Shown here: piece after piece, positions 1-7,958 of the stretch | Layout of the letters: each line of letters begins with the position of its first letter | Numbering within the stretch: position 1 is the first letter of the stretch | Source: Methylobacterium fujisawaense | Lineage (GTDB): Bacteria; Pseudomonadota; Alphaproteobacteria; Rhizobiales; Beijerinckiaceae | Length of the DNA stretch: 64,000 bases | Reading direction: 5' to 3' | Assembly (NCBI RefSeq): GCF_014138435.1 | Contig: NZ_JACJIM010000002.1 | Location: forward strand, 124,001 to 188,000 | Position numbers and translations under genes: made by a program | The notes under the pieces: generated by a model | The model's input: only the letters and a program-made list of their open reading frames with translations | Databases searched by the model: none | Told to the model about the DNA's origin: nothing

Positions 1-476
1 ACTCCGGTGGATCCGGCATTTATCTCGGTGGCACAAAGATTTTTGGCATCGATATGGGCGCGATGATCGCGCGATCCGCTGCGCTGCATTTTGCCAGCGC
101 TCACTCCATCGCATGGCGCAACAATGCCAACACAGCCGATCTTAACCTGATCGGAAAAGACACCTCGGATCAGTTGATGCTCGGATATGGCAAGACGACC
201 CGGATACAGGCTGCGGCCGATACCAACCTGCTGATGCGGGGGCCCGTGAGCCTTGCCGGTGGCTCTTCGATCACGTCGGCCAATGACGCGAACAGCGCTC
301 TCAAGCAGCTGGAAATCGTGGCTTCAACTGTGCAAATTAGCTCGCCTTTGACGACCGCCGGGGCCGTCACCGCACCCGCATACAACACGTCGACCGCGGC
401 CGGTGTTTCATGCGCAGCCGGAACGGTCAGCCTCTCCACGCTCGTCGTGACGAACGGCATCATCACGCACTGCTAG
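1..476 (+). CDS. Phage-like surface or tail protein, 3' part only
   Basis: The reading frame is open from the left edge of the window (codons begin at base 3), so the true start lies outside. About 157 residues are visible. They are Gly/Ser/Thr/Asn-rich with short hydrophobic beta-type repeats and no membrane segment, ending in ...GIITHC. The ending and composition resemble C-termini of phage tail-fibre or prophage-encoded structural proteins in Rhizobiales; that is family recall, not a search. GC is lower than in the housekeeping genes to the right. Its position beside the tmRNA gene fits a prophage or island edge. That it is a real gene is fairly sure; the function is uncertain. Confidence 0.65.
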   Translation, partial: SGGSGIYLGGTKIFGIDMGAMIARSAALHFASAHSIAWRNNANTADLNLIGKDTSDQLMLGYGKTTRIQAAADTNLLMRGPVSLAGGSSITSANDANSALKQLEIVASTVQISSPLTTAGAVTAPAYNTSTAAGVSCAAGTVSLSTLVVTNGIITHC

Positions 477-1004
477 ATCGGGCCCCTCCCCGCCCTCCTC
501 GCCAACCTGCCGCGGTCGACATGGCGGCGGCTTCCGAATGGCTGACCGCTCGTCGTCCTGCGCCGCCAGGAAGCCCGATTGTTCGGCCCGGGACACTGCT
601 CTCGGCGATCGCCGCGGTGCTGCACGTGATCCTGAAGAGGGTAGCCGATGGCGTCGTGCCAGAGGGCTAGGGGAACGGGGCGGGCTGATCGATGGCGGTC
701 GCGATCCGGATCGCCGGGCAGATCCGCGTCACCAAGCCCGACCCGAAGCCCGACATCCAAATCATGCCCGAACCGGGCGTACGACGCGCTGCACGCCGCT
801 ACCCGGCCGCAGAGCCTCGGGGCTGAAGATCCGGATCCATCCCGGCGGGCCCCTGGTGGGGTGGGCATCGGCTTCTTGGTCGCCGGGTGGGCCGTGGATG
901 AGCAGCGACCGCCGCCTGGCCGACATTCGGTCGCCAATGCCCGCGCCCGCGCCCTGGCTTCAGCTGCAGGGCCGATCGTCGTTCCTGGAAGAGAATTAGC
1001 GGGC
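477..1004. other. Gap with no supported gene
   Basis: About 530 bases between the phage-like gene and the tmRNA gene. Several GC-rich open frames cross it on both strands but none has protein-like composition together with a good ribosome binding site. The least bad is a 44-codon frame at 692-826 (starts MAVAIRIAGQIRV), which has the look of a small phage protein but nothing else to support it. Confidence 0.5.
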
Positions 1005-1024
1005 CCCGAGGCCGAAGCCTCGGG
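1005..1024 (-). terminator. Hairpin ending the tmRNA gene
   Basis: A perfect 8-bp stem, CCCGAGGC with GCCTCGGG, and a 4-base loop, lying about 35 bases past the tag stop codon. The sequence after it on the minus strand is only weakly U-rich (GCCCGCTAATTC), so termination may be bidirectional or helped by other factors. Confidence 0.5.
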
Positions 1025-1400
1025 TTCTGTTGCTAGGCGTGCCCACGCCCCGGAAGATTACGCCGCGAGGCGCATCTCCATGCCGACGTTGTCGTTGGCA
1101 TTTAGAGTTTTGGTCAGGTGCTCGGAACGAGGGTTGCCCGCGCCGAACCGGTCGAGTCCTTACCGAAAGCCGCATCTTACCCTGCCGAGGCAGGGCAGAA
1201 CTCGCGATCCCTTTACCGTCCAGTCGAACCTGTTTCGCCCCCAGCAGAAGCACCCTGGCAGCGCGCTGTCCGCAACGCCGGACGCTCGCCCTCACCCCCG
1301 TGCGGTATCCGGGGCAGGATGCTTCTGGTGGAGGCGCCGGGTACCGCCCCCGGGTCCTGAAACGTTATTATGAACCGGTCATCAACCTCGCGGACACCTT
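1005..1400 (-). ncRNA. ssrA: tmRNA, circularly permuted two-piece type
   Basis: tmRNA rescues stalled ribosomes and tags the nascent chain for proteolysis. Read on the minus strand, the acceptor piece comes first (about 1400 down to 1326). It carries a T arm with stem CCGGG/CCCGG and 7-base loop GGCGGTA, then acceptor strand CGCCTCC, discriminator A and an encoded CCA at 1328-1326. After an 83-base loop that is removed, the coding piece starts at 1242 with GGGGGCGAAACAGGTTCGAC, whose first seven bases pair with the acceptor strand (one G-U). The tag frame is 1099-1061, peptide ANDNVGMEMRLAA, stop at 1060-1058. This order, 3' half before 5' half, is the alphaproteobacterial permuted form. The outer 5' limit (about 1400) is estimated. 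The 3' side ends in the hairpin at 1005-1024. Confidence 0.93.
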
Positions 1401-1567
1401 ACGCAGAAAGCGGCGCTCAGGTCTACTGGCCCACCGCCTGCCCTGGCCGGACGGCTCTGCCCTGACGTCTCAGTCCCCTGGCTCGACCGCGAACGGCGGG
1501 TCTGACCGGAACCGCCCCGGCCGGCCGTGCGTAGACGGGCCTCTAATCCTCAGCACGACCCGCCTTG

Positions 1568-1598
1568 AACCGCCCGGCTCCGGCCGCGGCGGTTTTTT
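1568..1598 (+). terminator. Rho-independent terminator, gene served unclear
   Basis: A 7-bp stem AACCGCC/GGCGGTT with a GC-rich loop followed by a T run. It points rightwards, towards the convergent minus-strand gene ending at 1609. No plus-strand gene upstream of it could be supported. Confidence 0.55.
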
Positions 1599-1608
1599 CG
1601 TCTCCGCA

Positions 1609-1893
1609 TTACGGCATCTCTGCGACCTGAAACGTGCTCTGTATCGGCCACCGAAGCTTGACGCTTCCGACGATTACCTCGTCTCGTGAGATCAATCGGT
1701 ACTCAGGAATTGTCTGAGGCCACACCGCAGGATCTGCCGAGATATGTAGCCCGTCAATCAAGAAAGTGTACAGCCCTTTTCCAGAAGCGTGATCGTTAAA
1801 TTCGATATAGAAATCGGTATTAAGTCCTGCACGACCAATCAGTTGCTTTAGGACATCTACCGCTTTTACAATCTCTGCCGCAATATTGCTCAT
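1609..1893 (-). CDS. Small hypothetical protein, accessory
   Basis: 94 residues from the ATG at 1893, chosen because GGAGG sits about 5 bases upstream; an in-frame ATG 30 bases further out lacks such a site. The protein begins MSNIAAEIVKAVDVLKQLIG, is balanced between acidic and hydrophobic residues, and has no signal peptide or membrane segment. Codon use is far less GC-rich than that of flanking genes, with many A/T-ending codons, suggesting transfer. I do not recognise a family. It lies between tmRNA and tRNA-Lys with other orphan genes, so an island or prophage cargo gene is the likeliest reading. Confidence 0.65.
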   Translation of the reverse strand: MSNIAAEIVKAVDVLKQLIGRAGLNTDFYIEFNDHASGKGLYTFLIDGLHISADPAVWPQTIPEYRLISRDEVIVGSVKLRWPIQSTFQVAEMP

Positions 1894-1952
1894 CCTAGCC
1901 TCCGCTAGGTTCTCATAACGCAACCTCAGGTAAGTGTCTATTGGCCGGGGCG

Positions 1953-2093
1953 ATTAAAATGACACGTGACGGGCCGCGTTGCCCGGCCGTCACATCATTT
2001 GTCTCTATTACAACGGCAATACGGGCTTAATGTCAGATACCGTACATTCAACTTGGCCTTGAGCCCCGCCGGCACCGCCGCGCGGGGCTTTTT
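1953..2093 (+). ncRNA. Possible small RNA with 3' terminator
   Basis: The interval between two minus-strand genes has an inverted repeat at about 1968-1995 (arms GTGACGG and CCGTCAC) followed about 65 bases later by a strong plus-strand terminator. No protein-coding frame fits. An AT-rich TTAAAAT at about 1953 could be a -10 element. This is inferred from structure only and could equally be untranscribed phage intergenic sequence. Confidence 0.25.
2062..2093 (+). terminator. Rho-independent terminator
   Basis: An 8-bp stem AGCCCCGC/GCGGGGCT directly followed by five T. It is the strongest terminator in the left accessory region and points towards the convergent gene whose stop is at 2099. 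Confidence 0.65.
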
Positions 2094-2098
2094 CGTGC

Positions 2099-2332
2099 TC
2101 AGACGTCCGGCCCCCAGACCTTCACTTGCGATCCGAACACGTGCTTGAAGTGCTCGCTGACCTCGCGCAGCGGCACAGCGATGACGATGGAATGATCCGC
2201 GCTGAAATGGACGACCGTCGTGTCCTTCGGGCCGGACTCGATGAGCCGAACCTGGTGCGGGTTGATCTCGGCAACGCCGGAGCCGTCAGCGAGCGTGTAG
2301 ATGTTAGAGCGGATACCGATAGTTTCCTTCAT
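2099..2332 (-). CDS. Small hypothetical protein, accessory
   Basis: 77 residues starting MKETIGIRSNIYTLADGSG. The ATG at 2332 was chosen because GAGGT lies about 5 bases upstream and because the frame before it loses protein character. The sequence alternates hydrophobic and polar residues as expected of a small beta-rich fold and ends ...QVKVWGPDV. There is no signal peptide or membrane segment and no family is recognised. It overlaps the end of the probable winged-helix pseudogene upstream by about 29 bases, as in a compact phage or island operon. It is real on composition grounds; the function is unknown. Confidence 0.6.
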   Translation of the reverse strand: MKETIGIRSNIYTLADGSGVAEINPHQVRLIESGPKDTTVVHFSADHSIVIAVPLREVSEHFKHVFGSQVKVWGPDV

Positions 2333-2644
2333 CGCAGACCTCAGGTTGGCAAACGGGCGGGCCTTCTGCTCCAACCCGCGCCAGGGATCGAGGCCGCGCC
2401 GCGCGCGCCCTACGCTTAGCCGCATCAATCTCGGCGAGGTGCTCGCGGCCGGCTTCGATGATGAACCACGCTGGGACCTTGCGCCCTGGTCCGCGCACGG
2501 CCGAGACACGACGAGCCCGAGCTTCCGAAGGATCGGCATCACTGGCGGATAGGCCTCGTGCCGCAGTCCCTGCGGATAGAGCAGGCAAGAGCGGAGGGCG
2601 GCGAGCTGGCGGCCGCGGACCGGCGCGATCGGTTCGGAAGGCAT
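2304..2644 (-). pseudogene. Probable frameshifted winged-helix DNA-binding protein
   Basis: Two overlapping minus-strand frames each carry half of a plausible winged-helix protein. The first (from the ATG at 2644) reads RGRQLAALRS ... PPVMPILRKLGLV, a typical recognition-helix region. The other frame continues RKVPAWFIIEAGREHLAEID, the usual wing and last helix. Joining them needs one base gained or lost near 2490-2520. Family recall: small MarR-like or phage helix-turn-helix proteins end with an EAGR-type motif. Either a true frameshift or a sequencing error would explain it. No strong ribosome binding site precedes the start. Confidence 0.4.
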
Positions 2645-2743
2645 CGGTGGGGAGCACTCAGCGTCGAGTTGCCTACCGGCTCGCCCTGCTTATTATGTGC
2701 TTACCCGGGAGCCCCGTCACTAATCGCCGGAGGGGCTAAATCT

Positions 2744-2819
<76 letters not shown>

Positions 2820-2881
2820 GATCGCGTCTGCGACCGCCCGGTGGCCACCAAGTCCGTCCGGGGTGACGGGCTGATACCAAC

Positions 2882-2915
2882 GCGGCCGGGGGGTGTCCAC
2901 CCCCCGCCGCAGCTT
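2882..2915. terminator. Long GC hairpin beyond the leuA stop
   Basis: Arms GGGGGGTG and CACCCCCC extended by GCGGC/GCCGC with one bulge. The T run (2914-2918) follows on the plus strand, so it is best formed as a plus-strand terminator, but the hairpin sits immediately past the leuA stop codon and may also end leuA transcription. Confidence 0.45.
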
Positions 2916-2919
2916 TTTC

Positions 2920-4485
2920 TCATTCCGCCGCCGCATGCTGTGCATGCACGCGCACCGAATGGGCCGAGAGCTTGTTCAGCGCCGAGAGATACGCCTTCGC
3001 GGACGCGACCAGCGTGTCGGGATCGGCACCGCGGGCCGTGACGCTGCGCTCGCCGTCCCGCAGGCGCACCGAGACCTCGGCCTGGGCATCCGTGCCGCCG
3101 GTCACGGCATGGACCTGATAGAGTTCCAGCTGCGCCTGATGCGGGACCAGCGCCGAGATCGCGTTGAACACCGCATCCACCGGCCCGTTGCCGTCCGCCT
3201 CCTCGATCCGCGTGCCGGCCTCGTCGGCGATGCGCAAGGTCGCGCGCTGCGGCCCGCGGGTGCCGGCGATCACCGACAGGGAGACCAGCCGGATGCGGTC
3301 GTGGGCCGTGGCGAGGTTCTCGTCGACCAGCGCCTCGATATCCTCGTCGTAGACGTTCTTCTTGCGGTCGGCCAAAGCCTTGAACCGGTCGAAGGCGTCC
3401 TGGAACTGGTTGTCCGACAGGTGCAGGCCGAGATCCTCCAGCTTGGAGCGGAACGCCGCCCGGCCCGAGTGCTTGCCCATCACCAGGGAGGTCTTGGTCA
3501 GCCCCACCGAGGCCGGCGTCATGATCTCGTAGGTCTCGGCGTTCTTGAGCATGCCGTCCTGGTGGATGCCGCTCTCGTGGGCGAAGGCGTTGCGGCCGAC
3601 GATCGCCTTGTTGAACTGCACCGGGAAGTTCGTGGCGTGGCTCACGAGCTTCGAGGCGCGGGTCAGCATGGTCGATTCGACCCCCGTCTCGTAGGGCAGC
3701 ACGTCCGCGCGGGTGCGCAGGGCCATCACGATCTCTTCCAACGCCGCGTTGCCGGCCCGCTCCCCGATGCCGTTGATCGTGCACTCGACCTGCCGGGCGC
3801 CCCCCTCGATGCCCGCCAGGGAGTTGGCGATCGCGAGACCCAGGTCGTTGTGGCAATGGACCGAGAACACCGCCTTGTCGGCGTTCGGCACGCGCTCACG
3901 CACATTCGCGAACATGTCGCGGTACTCGGAGGGCGTGGCGTAGCCCACCGTGTCGGGGAGATTGATCGTCGTGGCGCCGGCCTTGATCGCCGCCTCGACG
4001 CAGCGGCACAGATAGTCGAGGGGCGTGCGCGTCGCGTCCATGGCCGACCATTCCACGTCCTCCACGAGGTCGCGGGCCTGGGCCACGGTCTTCAGGATGA
4101 TCTCGACGACCTCGTCCTGGCTCTTGCGCATCTGGTGCGCGAGGTGGATCGGCGAGGTCGACACGAAGGTGTGGATCCGCGCCCGCTGGGCGTGGCGCAC
4201 CGCCTCGCCGGCCCGGGCGATGTCGGCGGGAATCGCGCGGGCGAGCCCCGCGATGGTGGCGCGCTTGGTCCGCCGGGCGATCTCCGACACGGCCTCGAAA
4301 TCGCCGTTCGACGCGATGGGAAAGCCGGCCTCGATGATGTCGACGCCCATCGTATCGAGCAGCTCGGCCACCGCGAGCTTCTCGTCGAAGGTCATGGTGG
4401 CGCCGGGGCATTGCTCGCCGTCGCGCAGCGTGGTGTCGAAGATCACGATGCGGTCGCGGGCGGAGGTGGTGTTCGTCGTGGTCAT
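2920..4485 (-). CDS. leuA: 2-isopropylmalate synthase
   Basis: First committed step of leucine synthesis: acetyl-CoA plus 2-oxoisovalerate gives 2-isopropylmalate, in the cytoplasm. The 521 residues match the usual length. The N-terminal DRE-TIM barrel shows IFDTTLRDGEQ (about 15-25), the metal-ligand HCHND motif near 208 and NGIGERAGNAALEE near 240. The C-terminal region (about 390-510) is the leucine-binding regulatory domain, including GNGPVDAVFNAI. Upstream, a leucine-rich leader peptide and a stem-loop indicate attenuation by leucine. leuB lies about 2.3 kb away on the other strand, so the pathway is not one operon here. Confidence 0.97.
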   Translation of the reverse strand: MTTTNTTSARDRIVIFDTTLRDGEQCPGATMTFDEKLAVAELLDTMGVDIIEAGFPIASNGDFEAVSEIARRTKRATIAGLARAIPADIARAGEAVRHAQRARIHTFVSTSPIHLAHQMRKSQDEVVEIILKTVAQARDLVEDVEWSAMDATRTPLDYLCRCVEAAIKAGATTINLPDTVGYATPSEYRDMFANVRERVPNADKAVFSVHCHNDLGLAIANSLAGIEGGARQVECTINGIGERAGNAALEEIVMALRTRADVLPYETGVESTMLTRASKLVSHATNFPVQFNKAIVGRNAFAHESGIHQDGMLKNAETYEIMTPASVGLTKTSLVMGKHSGRAAFRSKLEDLGLHLSDNQFQDAFDRFKALADRKKNVYDEDIEALVDENLATAHDRIRLVSLSVIAGTRGPQRATLRIADEAGTRIEEADGNGPVDAVFNAISALVPHQAQLELYQVHAVTGGTDAQAEVSVRLRDGERSVTARGADPDTLVASAKAYLSALNKLSAHSVRVHAQHAAAE

Positions 4486-4571
4486 GGCATTACCCTGTCG
4501 CGGGCCGCCCGGCTCGAGATGGCGCGGCGCGGCGTGGTGCCCTCGCGGGCGGATTCGCGAATGGAAGAACT

Positions 4572-4612
4572 CCCCTGAAGGCCCAGGCGCGCGCCCGGAC
4601 GGCCCTCAGGGG
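4572..4612 (-). promoter_or_regulatory. Attenuator-type stem-loop upstream of leuA
   Basis: CCCCTGAGGGCC pairs with GGGCCTTCAGGGG (one bulged base) around a GC-rich loop. The 5' arm contains the stop codon of the leucine-rich leader peptide, so the ribosome's position on the leader would decide whether this stem forms. The sequence after it on the minus strand is modestly U-rich (AGTTCTTCC). It lies about 85 bases before the leuA ATG. Confidence 0.6.
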
Positions 4613-4674
4613 CGGGTAAGCAGAAGCGGAAGAGCAAGCCCGGCGCGGCGCGCGCGCGACCGCGGCGCCGTCAT
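4606..4674 (-). CDS. Leucine-rich leader peptide of leuA
   Basis: 22 codons from the ATG at 4674 give MTAPRSRARRAGLALPLLLTRP. Five of the last ten residues are leucine, and four of the five use CTT, a rare leucine codon in this GC-rich genome; the fifth is CTG. The stop codon lies inside the attenuator stem. This is the classic layout of a transcription-attenuation leader: shortage of charged tRNA-Leu stalls the ribosome on the CTT run. An alternative TTG start at about 4716 has a better AGGAGA site and would lengthen the peptide in the same frame without changing the leucine run. Confidence 0.75.
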   Translation of the reverse strand: MTAPRSRARRAGLALPLLLTRP

Positions 4675-4827
4675 GGCGGCGCGGGCGATCTCGGGCGCTG
4701 AGCCGGCTCTGGCCAAGGCTCGTCTCTCCTGTCGGCGACCCACGCGGGATGGTCTCACGGCGCGGTGCAGCCCGTAGGTATCCCCGGAACGGCCGGAACA
4801 CAAGCGAGGCGCCGCGCACCCGGTGGA

Positions 4828-5712
4828 TCAGGAGGTGCAGGCACAGTCCGGAACCCGTACGGCCGGCGGATCCGCGAGAACCGCCGCCGCCAGATCGTCG
4901 TAGAACAGCATCTGTCCGGCGGCCCAGTCTTCGAATTCCGCCAGCACTGTCGGATCGAAAAAGGTCAGGCGGCTGTCGGCGATCCGGATCCATCCGGCCG
5001 CCTCCGCCTCGGCGAGCAGGTTGCCGACATGCGCCCGGGACACGTCCAGCCGCTCGGCGAGGCCGCGCAGGCTGAGCGGCGCGGCCGGCGGCGCCCCGGG
5101 AATCGTGGCGGCGTAGTGGGCGCCGACGAGGGCGGCGAGCAGCGGGTAGCCGCAATCCCGGCCGGCGAAATGCAGCACCCGGGGGAACGGCGCGATAAGC
5201 GTCCCGTGCCGCAGCACATGGGCCGCCGACCGGCGGACGAGTTCCCCGAGCCGGCCGGGGCCGTCGAGTCCTGCCGCGCGGCCCGGATCGCGACCCGCGA
5301 CGGCGTCCATGGCGACGACGAACAGGCGCCCGGAGCGGCCGATCTCGGTCACCAGGGCCGGCGAAGCCTGCAGGCATTTCACGCGTGCATCATCCGGATC
5401 CGCCACCGCCGTGACGAACCGCCCGGCCTTCAGGGTCGACACGAAACCGGCCGTCTGCCGGTGGCTCAGTCCGACCATCGCCTGGAGCGCCGTCAGGGTC
5501 GGACGGGGGCCGCCATGGTGGCGCCACGCGTAGTCGTTGTGGATCAGCATGAACGAGACCACGTAGCGCCCGATCTGATTGAGCAGCTTGTGACTCGGCC
5601 AAACAATCTGCGACGGCTCGATCATCCCCTGGCAGTAACCGGCGACCGCCCGACGGAAATCGCGCTCGGACCGAAGTAGAGCGATACGGTCCCGAAAATG
5701 ATCGTCCAACAT
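4828..5712 (-). CDS. Regulator with two winged-helix domains
   Basis: 294 residues from the ATG at 5712, which has GAGG about 6 bases upstream; longer in-frame starts enter low-quality sequence. Two helix-turn-helix regions are visible: about 80-130 (TLTALQAMVGLSHRQTAGFV, then a wing with DPDDARVK) and about 215-245 (LSLRGLAERLDVSRAHVGNL). The C-terminus ends in two cysteines (CACTS). No cyclic nucleotide or sensor domain is recognised between them. It is divergently arranged with the exported carbonic anhydrase, 194 bases apart, so it may control that gene. MarR-like is the nearest family impression; the ligand is unknown. Confidence 0.75.
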   Translation of the reverse strand: MLDDHFRDRIALLRSERDFRRAVAGYCQGMIEPSQIVWPSHKLLNQIGRYVVSFMLIHNDYAWRHHGGPRPTLTALQAMVGLSHRQTAGFVSTLKAGRFVTAVADPDDARVKCLQASPALVTEIGRSGRLFVVAMDAVAGRDPGRAAGLDGPGRLGELVRRSAAHVLRHGTLIAPFPRVLHFAGRDCGYPLLAALVGAHYAATIPGAPPAAPLSLRGLAERLDVSRAHVGNLLAEAEAAGWIRIADSRLTFFDPTVLAEFEDWAAGQMLFYDDLAAAVLADPPAVRVPDCACTS

Positions 5713-5906
5713 CCGCGCCTCGCAGCAGCTGGATCCATGCCTTCGGGATGCCCGGCGCAGCCCCTTCGGTCCAGTATTTCCTGCAAAGTTTGGACTCGGC
5801 GGTGAAGATCCGCAGGGGATACGATCCGGAGTGCTCGGCCCGCTGCTGCCGGGACGAGCGGCTCGCCGGGCTCGGCCGGCAAGGACGACGAAGGGGACCG
5901 CCAAGC

Positions 5907-6635
5907 GTGTGCGATCTGCATCGACCCTCCCTCTCACGGCGACTCTCACGGCGCGGCCTGTTGACGGCCGTCGCCGTCGGCACCCTGGCCGGCGCGTCCG
6001 CACCGCCGTTTCGCGCCGAAGCAGCTTCCGACGGGGCCCGGTCGAAGGCCATCACGCCCGAGGAGGCTCTGGCTCGGCTGCTCGACGGCAACGGCCGCTA
6101 CGCGGCCAACGCGCCCGCCAACAGGGATTTTTCGGCCGGTCGTGCGGCGCGGGCCGCGGCTCAGCATCCGATCGCATGCATCGTCGGCTGCGCCGATGCC
6201 CGGGTCGCCCCGGACTTCATCTTCGACCAGGGACCGGGCGACCTGTTCGTCGTCCGCGTCGCCGGCAACTTCGTCAACACCGACGGCCTCGCCAGCCTCG
6301 AATACGGCGTGTCCGTCCTGGGCGCCCCGTTGATCCTGGTCCTCGGCCATTCCGAATGCGGGGCCGTGAAGGCGACGATCAACGTCATGCGGACCAAGGC
6401 CGTGCTTCCCGGCCATCTCCCGGTGCTGGTCGACGCGATTCGGCCCGCGGTCGATCTGGCCGCGAAGGCGCGGGCGCAGGATCCCCTCGCCGAGGCCATC
6501 GCCCAGAACGTCCGGCACACCGTCGGACGGCTGGAGCAGTCCGGGCCGATCATCGCGGAGGCCGTCGCCGCCCAGCGGGTGAAGGTCGTGGGCGGCTTCT
6601 ACGACATCGCCACCGGCAAGGTCGCGCTCCTCTGA
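5907..6635 (+). CDS. Beta-carbonic anhydrase with Tat signal peptide
   Basis: Interconverts CO2 and bicarbonate. Zinc ligands are visible in [13 protein letters not shown] (Cys, with the Asp-Arg dyad) and LGHSECGAV (His and Cys). 242 residues from the GTG at 5907, preceded by AAGGGGA; an upstream ATG at 5748 is in frame but the sequence between is not protein-like. The N-terminus shows [12 protein letters not shown] followed by a hydrophobic stretch and an alanine-rich cleavage region, a twin-arginine export signal, so the enzyme should act in the periplasm. It is divergent from the two-winged-helix regulator. Confidence 0.9.
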   Translation: MCDLHRPSLSRRLSRRGLLTAVAVGTLAGASAPPFRAEAASDGARSKAITPEEALARLLDGNGRYAANAPANRDFSAGRAARAAAQHPIACIVGCADARVAPDFIFDQGPGDLFVVRVAGNFVNTDGLASLEYGVSVLGAPLILVLGHSECGAVKATINVMRTKAVLPGHLPVLVDAIRPAVDLAAKARAQDPLAEAIAQNVRHTVGRLEQSGPIIAEAVAAQRVKVVGGFYDIATGKVALL

Positions 6636-6735
6636 GAGGACGGACGCGCATCGACGATCGGGCCGGCGCCTTGCCAATGACGGGCCAGCCTCGATAAAGC
6701 CCGCCGGCACGTCGAGACCAACCCGCGAGACCGTC

Positions 6736-7845
6736 ATGGCCAGCTACAAGCTCCTGCTCCTCCCCGGCGACGGGATCGGTCCGGAGGTGGCGGCCGGCAT
6801 GCAGGTCGTGCTCGAGGCGCTCAAGGAGACCGGTCTCGCGACCTTCGAGACCGAGACCGACCTCGTCGGCGGCTGCGCGCTGGATGCCCATGGCAGCCCG
6901 CTCGCCGACGCGACCCTGCAGCGCGCCAAGGATGCGGACGCGATCCTGCTCGGCGCGGTCGGTGGGCCGAAATGGGCCGGCGTCGCCTACGAGAACCGCC
7001 CGGAGGCCGGCCTGCTGCGCCTGCGCAAGGAACTCGACCTCTTCGCCAACCTCCGTCCGGCGATCTGCTACCCGGCCCTGGCCGAAGCCTCGGCCCTGAA
7101 GAGGGAACTGGTCGAGGGCCTCGACATCATGATCGTCCGGGAGCTCACCGGCGGCGTCTATTTCGGCGAGCCGAAGGAGATCACCGTTCTGGAGGACGGC
7201 TCCAAGCGGGCGGTGGATACCCAGGTCTACACCACGGCCGAGATCGAGCGGATCGCCCATGTGGCCTTCGACCTCGCGGGCAAGCGCTCGGGACGGGTCG
7301 CCTCCGCCGAGAAGCACAACGTGATGAAGTCCGGTGTCCTCTGGAAGGAGGTCGTCACCAAGGTCCATGCGGAGCACTATGCCGACCTCCAGCTGGAGCA
7401 CATCCTGGCCGACAACTGCGCCATGCAGCTGGTGCGCCGGCCGAAGCAGTTCGACGTGCTGGTGACCGACAACCTGTTCGGCGACGTGCTCTCCGACATC
7501 GCCGCCATGCTCACCGGCTCCCTCGGCATGCTGCCCTCCGCCTCGCTCGGCGCGGTCGATGCGGGCGGCCTGCGGCGCGCGCTGTACGAGCCGGTCCACG
7601 GCTCGGCCCCGGACATCGCCGGCCAGGACAAGGCGAACCCGATCGCCATGATCGGCTCGCTCGCCATGTGCCTGCGCTATTCCTTCGGCCTCGGCGACGC
7701 CGCCGACGCCCTCGACGGCGCCATCACCGACGCCCTGTCGGGCGGTGCGCGCACGGCCGACATCGCCGGCGAGGGCACGAACCCGATAGGCACCCGGGCC
7801 ATGGCGGCGGCGGTGGCGGACGCGCTCCGCGCGCGCGTCGGCTGA
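6736..7845 (+). CDS. leuB: 3-isopropylmalate dehydrogenase
   Basis: Third enzyme of leucine synthesis, NAD-dependent oxidative decarboxylation of 3-isopropylmalate. 369 residues, normal for the family. The start reads [13 protein letters not shown]; further family marks are [10 protein letters not shown] (about 73), the substrate-binding arginines in [32 protein letters not shown] and the C-terminal NAD site [21 protein letters not shown] hairpin overlaps its stop codon. It stands alone, separated from leuA by the regulator and carbonic anhydrase genes. Confidence 0.97.
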   Translation: MASYKLLLLPGDGIGPEVAAGMQVVLEALKETGLATFETETDLVGGCALDAHGSPLADATLQRAKDADAILLGAVGGPKWAGVAYENRPEAGLLRLRKELDLFANLRPAICYPALAEASALKRELVEGLDIMIVRELTGGVYFGEPKEITVLEDGSKRAVDTQVYTTAEIERIAHVAFDLAGKRSGRVASAEKHNVMKSGVLWKEVVTKVHAEHYADLQLEHILADNCAMQLVRRPKQFDVLVTDNLFGDVLSDIAAMLTGSLGMLPSASLGAVDAGGLRRALYEPVHGSAPDIAGQDKANPIAMIGSLAMCLRYSFGLGDAADALDGAITDALSGGARTADIAGEGTNPIGTRAMAAAVADALRARVG

Positions 7846-7869
7846 GACAGGACTTCGGCGCGTCTCAGC
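7841..7869 (+). terminator. Hairpin at the leuB stop codon
   Basis: Arms GCTGAGAC and GTCTCAGC (8 bp perfect), the first containing the leuB TGA. There is no T run, so it could instead be an mRNA-stabilising stem. Confidence 0.4.
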
Positions 7870-7958
7870 ATCGGGGTCGGTCCCCAGCCGCGTGTTTCGA
7901 CGCATGGCGGCCGGGCCCGACCTTCGCTATGACGCGCCCATCGAGGAATGGGAGCGTC

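Noticed and set aside
692..826. A 44-codon plus-strand frame starting MAVAIRIAGQ.
   Set aside because: Too short and without a clear ribosome binding site or match to call a gene.
1058..1159. A short open frame ending NANDNVGMEMRLAA that first looked like a pseudogene fragment.
   Set aside because: It is the tag frame of the permuted tmRNA; the surrounding RNA structure explains it.
2882..2915. Hairpin first read as a leuA-specific terminator.
   Set aside because: The T run is on the plus strand, so it is reported only as a hairpin of uncertain direction.
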